In this document: piece after piece, positions 1 through 5,024 of the stretch
Position numbering within the stretch: the stretch's first letter is position 1
Layout: every line of letters starts with the position of its first letter
From: Acidobacteriota bacterium
Lineage (GTDB): Bacteria; Acidobacteriota; Terriglobia; Bryobacterales; Bryobacteraceae
Direction of reading: 5' to 3'
Assembly: GCA_021788955.1 (NCBI GenBank)
Contig: JAJYKC010000268.1
Coordinates: 1 to 5,024, forward strand
DNA length: 5,024 nt
Made by a program: the position numbers and the translations under genes
The notes under the pieces: generated by a model
Told to the model about the DNA's origin: nothing
The model's input: only the letters and a program-made list of their open reading frames with translations
The model's database searches: none

Positions 1-177
1 TCCGCGCCATGTCGAAGGAGTGTTTCCGTTCGCACACCACGCTCCGCTCCTGCCTGATTAAAGGCAGTTGGCAACCGCGAACCGGACACAGGAGCATGCG
101 TCGAGTGTAGCCGAGGCGCGCACCTTCCGCGTTCATAAAGAACCCGTAAATCGAAATGGAAAAATTAGCTCCTCTTT
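1..177. other. Left-edge non-coding flank / leader region
   Basis: I see no convincing gene here. All three forward frames hit a stop within the first 110 bases (TGA 55-57, TAA 59-61, TAG 108-110). The forward frame starting at the ATG of position 9 gives only 33 low-complexity residues with no recognisable family. The segment from about 130 to 177 is clearly richer in A/T than the rest of the window, as expected for a promoter or leader ahead of the Usp-like gene. I cannot identify a good -35/-10 pair. A short inverted repeat lies at 50-67. The end of an upstream gene could reach into the first 60 bases, but the sequence is too short to decide. Confidence 0.5.
50..67. repeat. Short inverted repeat (6-bp stem, 6-nt loop)
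   Basis: CTGCCT (50-55) and AGGCAG (62-67) are perfectly complementary around the loop GATTAA. No T-tract follows on either strand, so it is not a canonical intrinsic terminator. It could be the remnant of a terminator for a gene left of the window, or chance. What is seen is only the perfect 6-bp stem. Confidence 0.35.
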
Positions 178-228
178 ATGAGTTCCTTACGTCCCGCAGG
201 CCAGACTGAAATCAGGACGGATGCCTAC

Positions 229-234
229 AAGGAG
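229..234 (+). promoter_or_regulatory. Ribosome-binding site that decides the Usp-like start
   Basis: AAGGAG lies 6 nt upstream of the ATG at 241, an ideal Shine-Dalgarno. The alternative in-frame ATG at 178 is preceded by a pyrimidine-rich stretch (GCTCCTCTTT) with no Shine-Dalgarno. I therefore prefer 241. Confidence 0.7.
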
Positions 235-240
235 CAAGTC

Positions 241-708
241 ATGACCATCACACCGGCCGGCATCGAAACCTGGCACGGAGAAACCTCGCAGAGCGACGCG
301 TCTTCCCCTGAGGGAAAGATTTGCATCACCGTAGTGTTCACCACCCGCAAAGGCACGCAGGCCGCGCTCCGGACCGCTGGTTCTCTCGCGAAAGGCCTCG
401 GGGCGCGCATCCGCCTCGTATCGGCCTTCGAAGTCCCCATCCCCTTTCCGCTTGATAAGCCACCCGTGCTGCTCGAGGTCCTCGAGCAAAGGCATGTGAA
501 CATGGTGATGGAGTCCGGTGTCGAGGCCGAAGAAGTGGAGATCGATCTGTTCCTGTGCCCGGATCAAAAAGCCTGCCTGCAAGACGCTTTGAAAGAGAAT
601 TCCCTCGTTTTGGTCGGTGGCCGGCCGAGGCGCTGGTGGAACCCGGCCAGACGCATCGAACGTTGGCTGCGCCGCATGGGCAAGCAGGTCGTCTTCGTAA
701 CCGACTGA
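241..708 (+). CDS. Universal-stress-protein-like (UspA-fold) small protein, degenerate
   Basis: This is a 155-residue cytoplasmic protein with no signal peptide or membrane segment. The order of elements fits the Usp alpha/beta fold: strand ICITVVFTT (residues 27-35), an Ala-rich helix (about 38-54), strand ARIRLVSAFEVP (55-66), a helical middle (about 73-93), strand EVEIDLFLC (98-106), strand SLVLVGG (121-127), then a final helix and strand KQVVFV (148-153). Usp proteins of the ATP-binding class carry G-2X-G-9X-G(S/T) after the fourth strand. Here only GGR is present, followed by a Trp/Arg-rich stretch (129-147), so nucleotide binding is probably lost. The length matches a single Usp domain (about 140-160). 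An in-frame ATG at 178 would add 21 residues but lacks a Shine-Dalgarno. The 3' end overlaps the start of the porin gene, which implies co-transcription. The reading frame is solid; the family call is moderate and made by eye. Confidence 0.7.
   Translation: MTITPAGIETWHGETSQSDASSPEGKICITVVFTTRKGTQAALRTAGSLAKGLGARIRLVSAFEVPIPFPLDKPPVLLEVLEQRHVNMVMESGVEAEEVEIDLFLCPDQKACLQDALKENSLVLVGGRPRRWWNPARRIERWLRRMGKQVVFVTD
627..630 (+). promoter_or_regulatory. Possible ribosome-binding site for the porin GTG start
   Basis: GAGG sits 5 nt before the in-frame GTG at 636, inside the coding region of the Usp-like gene. It is the best Shine-Dalgarno-like match ahead of any candidate porin start (GTG 555, GTG 636, TTG 663, CTG 705), but it is short. 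Confidence 0.35.
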
Positions 709-1853
709 CCACCCCACGGACGGTTCTGCCCGCCCTCACCCTCCTGGCCGCGGCAACCGCATTCGCGCAAACCCCGCCCGCTCCCCTGCCCACGCCCGGC
801 ATGGCGGGTCCGCTGCAGAGCGCCCCGCCCAACACGTTCAACGCCGGCCCGCTGGGAACCATCGAGATAAACGGCATTGTAAGTGGCTTAGGTCTTATTC
901 AAAACAACCCCGCGCCGGGCAACGGAACCGGCGAGGCCGCGCTGAGCAACGGCGAAATCTTCCTGCAGAAAACCGATGGCTGGTTCCAGTTCTATCTCCA
1001 GGCCGGCGTCTACGACCTTCCCATGCTGGGGATGCCCTTTATGAGGAATGGCAAGACCCTCACGGATATGTTCGGCCCCGTTCCGGTTGGCTACATCAAG
1101 CTCGCGCCACGCAAAGACTTCTCCGTGCTCATCGGCCTTCTCCCCTCCCTCATCGGAGCGGAGTCCACGTTCACGTTTCAGAACATGAACATCGAACGCG
1201 GGCTGCTGTGGAACCAGGAGAACAACGTGAATCGCGGGGTGCAGGTGAACGAGACCATCGGCCGCCTGACCGCGTCTCTAAGCTGGAACGACGGCTACTA
1301 CTCGAACCGCTACTCCTGGCTCAGCGGCAGCCTGACCTACGCCTTCAATCCCGCAAATTCGCTCGCCTTCACCGCCGGCGGGAATTTCGGCGCCACCGCC
1401 TTCCGTAACCTCGCAACCCCCGTCCAGAACAACGGCAGCATTTACGATGTCATTTACACATACAGTAAAGGCCACTGGGTTATGCAGCCGTATCTGCAGA
1501 TCGACACCGTCCCGGCAAACCAGGCCGCGGGCATCCCGAAGGGAGCCTCCGCAACCGGCGGCGCTGTGTTAGTCACTTACAACTTCCCCCATCACTTCTC
1601 TCTCGCCGGACGCGCCGAATATCTCGCAACTACCGGCACGCCGGCCGGAGACGCCGTCAACCTGCTTTACGGCCCTGGAAGCGGAGCCTGGTCGGTCACC
1701 GTCACTCCCACGTTCCAGGATCACGCCTTCTTCGTCCGCGGCGAGTTCTCCTTCGTCGGGGCGATGAACGTCACCCCAGGCTCAGCCTTCGGAAATCTCG
1801 GCTTGGCCCACTCGCAGGTGCGAGGCGTCATCGAAACCGGCTTTCTGTTCTAA
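636..1853 (+). CDS. Outer-membrane beta-barrel protein, BBP2/OmpL-like porin
   Basis: This is a secreted outer-membrane channel-type protein, 405 residues from the chosen GTG. A signal peptide is clear: an Arg-containing n-region, hydrophobic core VLPALTLLAAATAFA, and cleavage after AFA (about residue 44), followed by a Pro-rich linker. The mature part (about 361 residues) has alternating strands rich in Gly, Asn and aromatics, and ends VIETGFLF, with the terminal Phe typical of Bam-inserted barrels. The central block IGLLPSLIGAES (about 166-177), then NRGVQVN and SWNDGYYSNRYSWLSG (about 216-231), resembles the putative beta-barrel porin-2 (BBP2) family, which has an inner-strand G-x-x-x-x-x-G-x-E pattern followed by Asn-rich strands. 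No in-frame ATG precedes the mature protein, so the start must be GTG 636 (weak GAGG upstream), GTG 555, TTG 663 or even CTG 705, which overlaps the Usp stop. The 5' end therefore overlaps the upstream gene. The substrate is unknown. The TAA overlaps the stop of the convergent gene. Confidence 0.8.
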   Translation: MEPGQTHRTLAAPHGQAGRLRNRLTTPRTVLPALTLLAAATAFAQTPPAPLPTPGMAGPLQSAPPNTFNAGPLGTIEINGIVSGLGLIQNNPAPGNGTGEAALSNGEIFLQKTDGWFQFYLQAGVYDLPMLGMPFMRNGKTLTDMFGPVPVGYIKLAPRKDFSVLIGLLPSLIGAESTFTFQNMNIERGLLWNQENNVNRGVQVNETIGRLTASLSWNDGYYSNRYSWLSGSLTYAFNPANSLAFTAGGNFGATAFRNLATPVQNNGSIYDVIYTYSKGHWVMQPYLQIDTVPANQAAGIPKGASATGGAVLVTYNFPHHFSLAGRAEYLATTGTPAGDAVNLLYGPGSGAWSVTVTPTFQDHAFFVRGEFSFVGAMNVTPGSAFGNLGLAHSQVRGVIETGFLF

Positions 1854-2701
1854 CCCTGGCCGGCGCCTTTGCCGCTGTTGGCATGGAGGAACAGGCCGTC
1901 GAGCCACGCACTATCCTTCTCGAAGTAACTAAGCGCCTCTCGCGATGCCGTGGCCAGGAACCGCGCCGTCATCGGGTCGGCCGCGGCGAGTGCCGCCATC
2001 TGCCGCCGCATCAGGCGCCGGTTGGAAGCAGCCAGAGGCCCCGGCCAGGCTTTACGCCGCGAAATCCCATATGCGCGGGAAGCGCGTACCGTTGCGCGAT
2101 CCAGAATACCGAGAGCCTGCTTCGGAGGAATGCCCCCGCGCTTGAGACACTCTTCCGCCGCGGCGAGCAGCGGAAACACAAGCGTCTCCGATAGCGTCAG
2201 CCCGGCGAGAACCAGCGGCTTGGCGGAAGGCTCCACCGGAAACACCCGAAACCCGCTGCCCCGAAGCAGCCGCTTCGCTTCAATCAGCGCTACGCGCGAG
2301 CCTTCCACCAGCGCCCGCGCCTCCGTGTCGAACTCGGCGTGGCAGAGAGAACCCGTTTCCGCGCCCAAAGCCGCCAACGGTGCAAGGTCCGTCGAGTCGA
2401 GCCACGTGTCCAACAAAAGCACCGTCCGCTCTTCCCACTCCATCCCCGCCGCGCAAAGGTCCACAACAATACCTTCCAACTCCGCATCCGGAACCAGAAT
2501 TGAGATCACGCGGCAGTGTTCGAGCGAAGCGTAGTCGTGAACCGGCCGGCCCGCGCCAATGCTGTTCGCAAACCGGCTCGCCACCCGGACCGAATGCGAC
2601 TTCACCGGCCCAAGCTGTTCCAGCAGACCCGGCAGGCGCGCAAAAGCGGAACTGGGAACACTACCCGAGGCGATCAGCCCCACCGGCTTCGACTTGCTCA
2701 T
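1850..2701 (-). CDS. Rossmann-like and DUF2520 domain protein
   Basis: This is a 283-residue cytoplasmic protein. The N-terminal half looks like a worn Rossmann fold: VGLIASGSV (7-15) sits where the glycine-rich loop would be. Further on come strand [11 protein letters not shown] (64-74, with the family's V-P-D), strand TVLLLDTW (93-100) and [19 protein letters not shown] (106-124), which matches the 'L-x-P-L-x-x-x-G-A...S-x-H-P' pattern of DUF2520 proteins. The helical C-terminal half contains [18 protein letters not shown] (221-238) followed by a short helix, equivalent to the DUF2520 'GP-x-x-R-G-D...H-x-x-A-L' segment. Relatives are distantly akin to ProC and F420-dependent NADP reductases; the substrate is not established. 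The canonical GxGxxG is not intact, so cofactor binding is uncertain. The ATG is preceded by AAGGAG at a 10-nt spacing, inside the 3' end of uvrB. The coding regions overlap by 41 bp, so the gene is probably translated from the uvrB transcript. Its TAG overlaps the porin TAA. Confidence 0.8.
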   Translation of the reverse strand: MSKSKPVGLIASGSVPSSAFARLPGLLEQLGPVKSHSVRVASRFANSIGAGRPVHDYASLEHCRVISILVPDAELEGIVVDLCAAGMEWEERTVLLLDTWLDSTDLAPLAALGAETGSLCHAEFDTEARALVEGSRVALIEAKRLLRGSGFRVFPVEPSAKPLVLAGLTLSETLVFPLLAAAEECLKRGGIPPKQALGILDRATVRASRAYGISRRKAWPGPLAASNRRLMRRQMAALAAADPMTARFLATASREALSYFEKDSAWLDGLFLHANSGKGAGQG

Positions 2702-4679
2702 CGAGGATTTTCTCCTTCAACGCTCGGATCCGGTCGCGGTACTGAGCGGCTTTCTCGAACTCAAACCGCTTCGCGGCTTCGCGCATGCTCGTTTCCATCT
2801 CTTCAATCAGCTTCGCCTGCGCCTCCGGACTAAGTCCTTCATCCGAAGTTTCCGCCTCGATGCTCACCGTAACATAATCGCCTTCCGCGATCGCGACGAG
2901 GCTCATATCCACCGGCTTGATGATGGACTGCGGCGTAATATGATTCTCCTCGTTGTACTGCCGCTGGATCGCGCGCCTCCGGTTGGTCTCCTCCAGCGCC
3001 CGCTTCATGCTGTCGGTAAGCTTGTCGGCAAAAAGGATCGCACGGCCGTTGATGTTGCGCGCCGCCCGCCCGATCGTCTGAATCAGCGACCCCGAAGACC
3101 GCAGGAAACCCTCTTTATCGGCATCGAGAATGGCCACCAGAGAAACCTCGGGCAAATCCAATCCCTCCCGAAGCAGATTTACGCCAATAAGCGTATCGTA
3201 ACCACCCCGCCGAAGATCCCGCAGAATCCTCACCCGGTCGAGCGTCGATACCTCCGAGTGAAGATACGCGCACTTCACACCGGCTTCCGTGTAGTACTCG
3301 GCCAGGTCCTCCGCCATCCGCTTGGTGAGCGTAGTAACCAGCGTGCGCTCGTTCCGCTCCGCCCGCGCACGTATCTCATCGAGTAAGTTGTCCACTTGTC
3401 CGCGTATCGGCCGGATCTCAACTTCCGGATCGATCAATCCGGTCGGACGGATAATCTGCTCGACAATCACACCGGCCGACCGCGTAAGTTCATATGGACC
3501 CGGCGTTGCCGAAACATAAATCGCCTGGTTCACGCGATTTTCGAACTCCTCGAACGTCAACGGCCGGTTGTCCCGCGCGCTCGGCAGCCGGAATCCAAAT
3601 TCCACCAGCGTATCCTTCCGCGACCGGTCGCCATGGTACATCCCCTGCAACTGCGGAATCGTCTGGTGGCTTTCGTCGATGAAGATGATCGAATCCTGCG
3701 GCAGATAGTCGAGCAGCGTCGGCGGCGCCTCGCCCGGCATCCGCCCCGTGAAATGCCGCGAGTAATTCTCAATCCCATGGCAATAACCGATCTGCCGGAT
3801 CATTTCCAGGTCGAACAGTGTCCTCTGCCGCAGCCGCTGTGCTTCAATCAGTTTCCCCCGGCTCTCCAGGTTCCGGCTCCAGGTTTCCAGTTCCGCCAGG
3901 ATGCTCTCGAGCGCCGCGTCGCGCGCATCCGGAGTAAGCACGTAATGCGTCTTCGGGTAGATCGGCAGCCGCGTGTAAGTCCGGCGGATCTGGCCCAGCA
4001 GCGGGTCGATCTGGCTAAGGCTCTCCACTTCGTCGCCCCACAGCTCGATCCGGTACGCGTAGTCCTCGTAAGTCGGATACAGCTCGATCGTGTCGCCGCG
4101 CACGCGAAAAGTCCCGCGGCGGAAGTCGTGGTCGTTCCGCTCGTAGAGAATCTCCACCAGCCGCTGCGTGATCAGCTCCCGCGTGACCTTCTGGCCTTTT
4201 TCGAGCATCAGTAACATGCCGTAATAAGCTTCCGGCGACCCGAGGCCATAAATACAACTCACGCTCGCCACAATCACGCAGTCCCGCCGCTCGAACAACG
4301 ACCTTGTCGCCGACAGCCGCAGCTTGTCCAGTTCGTCGTTGATCGTCGCTTCCTTCTCGATGTAAACGTCGCTCGAAGGGATGTAGGCTTCCGGCTGGTA
4401 GTAGTCGTAGTAGCTGACAAAATACTCAACCGCGTTTTCCGGAAAGAACGACCGGAACTCGTGATAAAGCTGCGCGGCCAGCGTTTTGTTATGCGCGAGG
4501 ATCAGAGCGGGCCGGCCCTGCCGCTCGATCACCTTCGCCATCGTGAACGTCTTGCCCGACCCCGTCACGCCAAGCAGAACCTGGTGCTTCTCGCCGTCCT
4601 CCAGCCCCCGCGCCAGTTGGTCGATGGCAGTGACCTGGTCGCCCCGGGGGCGATAGTCGACGGCAACGCGGAACGGCAT
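2661..4679 (-). CDS. uvrB: UvrABC system protein B (excinuclease ABC subunit UvrB)
   Basis: UvrB is the damage-verifying helicase-like subunit of nucleotide excision repair. It is loaded by UvrA onto DNA and recruits UvrC for dual incision. The protein is complete at 672 residues, a normal length. Motifs in order: Walker A GVTGSGKT (37-44); the Tyr-rich beta-hairpin that inserts between the strands, starting at YYDYYQP (90-96); Walker B/DEAD variant DESH (335-338); SATPG (390-394); [14 protein letters not shown] (499-512); arginine-finger motif QTIGRAAR (534-541); and the C-terminal UVR motif (about 623-657, with [14 protein letters not shown]), which contacts UvrC. The MPF start is firm: an in-frame TAA lies 18 nt upstream with no other standard start codon between. 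No Shine-Dalgarno precedes it, but -10-like TATTCT/TATTAT boxes do. I saw no E. coli-type LexA box in the spacer. It is the first gene of the minus-strand pair with the DUF2520 gene. Confidence 0.98.
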   Translation of the reverse strand: MPFRVAVDYRPRGDQVTAIDQLARGLEDGEKHQVLLGVTGSGKTFTMAKVIERQGRPALILAHNKTLAAQLYHEFRSFFPENAVEYFVSYYDYYQPEAYIPSSDVYIEKEATINDELDKLRLSATRSLFERRDCVIVASVSCIYGLGSPEAYYGMLLMLEKGQKVTRELITQRLVEILYERNDHDFRRGTFRVRGDTIELYPTYEDYAYRIELWGDEVESLSQIDPLLGQIRRTYTRLPIYPKTHYVLTPDARDAALESILAELETWSRNLESRGKLIEAQRLRQRTLFDLEMIRQIGYCHGIENYSRHFTGRMPGEAPPTLLDYLPQDSIIFIDESHQTIPQLQGMYHGDRSRKDTLVEFGFRLPSARDNRPLTFEEFENRVNQAIYVSATPGPYELTRSAGVIVEQIIRPTGLIDPEVEIRPIRGQVDNLLDEIRARAERNERTLVTTLTKRMAEDLAEYYTEAGVKCAYLHSEVSTLDRVRILRDLRRGGYDTLIGVNLLREGLDLPEVSLVAILDADKEGFLRSSGSLIQTIGRAARNINGRAILFADKLTDSMKRALEETNRRRAIQRQYNEENHITPQSIIKPVDMSLVAIAEGDYVTVSIEAETSDEGLSPEAQAKLIEEMETSMREAAKRFEFEKAAQYRDRIRALKEKILDEQVEAGGADRLG
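2712..2717 (-). promoter_or_regulatory. Ribosome-binding site for the DUF2520 gene, inside uvrB
   Basis: On the minus strand AAGGAG lies 10 nt before the ATG at 2701, within the codons for the last UVR-motif helix of uvrB (around LKEKILDE). It fixes the DUF2520 start within the uvrB coding region rather than downstream of the uvrB stop. Confidence 0.6.
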
Positions 4680-4681
4680 CC

Positions 4682-4692
4682 ATAATAGAATA
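4682..4692 (-). promoter_or_regulatory. Candidate -10 region of the uvrB promoter
   Basis: Reading the minus strand, TATTCT (4692-4687) and the overlapping-adjacent TATTAT (4687-4682) resemble sigma-70 -10 boxes immediately before the uvrB ATG. Using the usual 6-8 nt from -10 to start, TATTCT would place transcription initiation at or next to the ATG, giving a leaderless or near-leaderless mRNA. No good -35 (TTGACA) is visible; at 18-bp spacing GCCACA matches 3 of 6. Confidence 0.3.
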
Positions 4693-4733
4693 GCGGCTTA
4701 GGTTCGTGCGTGTGGCGCATCTCGGTTAAGAGT

Positions 4734-4739
4734 GATAAT
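4734..4739 (+). promoter_or_regulatory. Candidate -10 box for the right-edge gene
   Basis: GATAAT matches 5 of 6 positions of TATAAT and lies about 7 nt ahead of the GTGAGGAG stretch (4746-4753). It would start a very short leader carrying the ribosome-binding site. No convincing -35 lies 16-18 bp upstream, so this is only a suggestion. Confidence 0.25.
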
Positions 4740-4747
4740 CTGCCCGT

Positions 4748-4753
4748 GAGGAG
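4748..4753 (+). promoter_or_regulatory. Ribosome-binding site for the right-edge gene
   Basis: GAGGAG lies 10 nt before the ATG at 4764. An in-frame GTG at 4746 overlaps this site and would add six residues. The ATG is favoured because it leaves the Shine-Dalgarno free to act. Confidence 0.5.
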
Positions 4754-4763
4754 TTTCAGAGCA

Positions 4764-5024
4764 ATGCCGAAGAGTACCGATTTCTTAACTAATCCTCAGA
4801 ATTTCTGCAATCGCTGGGTGATCAAGATGCCGGGTGGTCAAACCGAAGGAGCGGGTCTGCAAGGTAAGGCCGCCACCTTCCTCACGGACCGCACCGTGAA
4901 TCAGCCTCCCGTCGGCAGCGCAATTCCTAAAGTCAGGGCTGGATATACGATCGCCGCCAACTCTGTGCGTGTGCAGTGGCATGAATACTCGCCGGGGCGT
5001 CTGGAACTGGTGATCGACGGAAGC
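4764..5024 (+). CDS. Unrecognised protein, 5' part of a gene truncated by the window edge
   Basis: An open frame begins with ATG CCG AAG and runs 87 codons to the last base of the window without a stop. Support comes from the GAGGAG Shine-Dalgarno upstream, its position in a divergent arrangement with uvrB, and mixed codon use without the repetitive look of a shadow frame. The N-terminus (MPKSTDFLTNPQNF) is polar, with no signal peptide or membrane segment, so the product is probably cytoplasmic. Visible pieces are FCNRWVIKMPGG (residues 14-25), a Gly/Ala-rich stretch (26-37), and alternating hydrophobic pieces that look like beta-strands, such as SVRVQWHEY (67-75) and RLELVIDG (79-86). I recognise no family or catalytic motif. 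The complete gene might reveal one; the real start could also be GTG 4746. Confidence 0.55.
   Translation, partial: MPKSTDFLTNPQNFCNRWVIKMPGGQTEGAGLQGKAATFLTDRTVNQPPVGSAIPKVRAGYTIAANSVRVQWHEYSPGRLELVIDGS

Noticed and set aside
50..67. Inverted repeat considered as an intrinsic terminator
   Set aside because: There is no T-tract on either strand and the stem is only 6 bp, so it is kept only as a plain inverted repeat.
9..110. 33-codon + strand frame at the left edge, and a 4-codon ATG frame at 96 following AGGAG
   Set aside because: Too short and motif-free. The AGGAG at 90-94 is only 1 nt from the ATG at 96, too close for ribosome binding.
187..877. Minus-strand open frames of 176 and 179 codons across the Usp-like and porin start region
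   Set aside because: Low-complexity Arg/Gly/Ala-rich translations with no recognisable domain. The + strand frames have a Shine-Dalgarno, a Usp-like fold pattern and a signal peptide, so these are shadows.
1883..2534. + strand open frames of 103 and 194 codons opposite the DUF2520 gene
   Set aside because: Ser/Arg/Pro-rich antisense translations without motifs; the minus-strand frame carries family-specific segments.
2559..4214. Two long + strand open frames (275 and 272 codons) opposite uvrB
   Set aside because: They are antisense shadows of a certain uvrB gene, produced by GC-rich codon bias. The translations are Arg/Pro/His-rich with no fold pattern, and no ribosome-binding site decides a start.
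4680..4763. Search for a LexA/SOS operator between uvrB and the divergent gene
   Set aside because: No CTGT-N8-ACAG palindrome of the E. coli type is visible. Other lineages use different boxes that I could not confirm by eye.
4785..4982. 65-codon minus-strand open frame opposite the right-edge gene
   Set aside because: It has no ribosome-binding site or recognisable motif, whereas the + frame has a good GAGGAG and stays open to the edge.
1..5024. Mobile element, CRISPR array, phage, toxin-antitoxin or defence system
   Set aside because: No transposase, integrase, direct-repeat array, tRNA or attachment site was found. The gene content is housekeeping and envelope, so I do not claim a new system here.

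Overview
The window is about 60% GC by eye and densely packed, with convergent and divergent gene blocks. It looks like a chromosomal segment from a Gram-negative (two-membrane) bacterium. The evidence for an outer membrane is a secreted beta-barrel protein that ends in Phe. The style of that barrel, a BBP2/OmpL-like porin with Asn- and Trp-rich motifs, together with the general composition, reminds me of Acidobacteriota (Bryobacterales/Solibacter-type genomes). That placement is inference and not demonstrated.

Layout. Positions 1-177 are non-coding or only the edge of something; they hold one small inverted repeat and several complementary Shine-Dalgarno-like words. On the + strand, 241-708 encodes a small UspA-fold-like protein. 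Its 3' end overlaps the start of a secreted outer-membrane beta-barrel protein (about 636-1853), so the two are probably co-transcribed. The porin stop codon overlaps, tail to tail (CTAA, 1850-1853), the stop codon of a minus-strand gene block. That block reads uvrB (4679 to 2661) followed by a Rossmann-like/DUF2520 protein (2701 to 1850). The two genes overlap by 41 bp, with the downstream ribosome-binding site inside the uvrB coding region. An 84-bp divergent spacer (4680-4763) separates uvrB from a + strand reading frame that starts at 4764 and runs off the right edge. I do not recognise that protein.

Function. UvrB is the damage-verification helicase of nucleotide excision repair and is complete, with all its motifs. 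The DUF2520 partner has no established role, and its coupling to uvrB may reflect only genome compaction. The Usp-like and porin pair suggests an envelope or stress module, but nothing in the sequence proves a joint function.

I found no mobile element, CRISPR array, tRNA, rRNA or phage signature. This is largely ordinary core-genome sequence. The points worth a second look are gene-architecture oddities: a porin with no usable ATG start nested in the upstream gene, long translational overlaps, a uvrB start with no Shine-Dalgarno but a -10-like box right beside it, and an apparently degenerate Usp protein with a Trp/Arg-rich tail.
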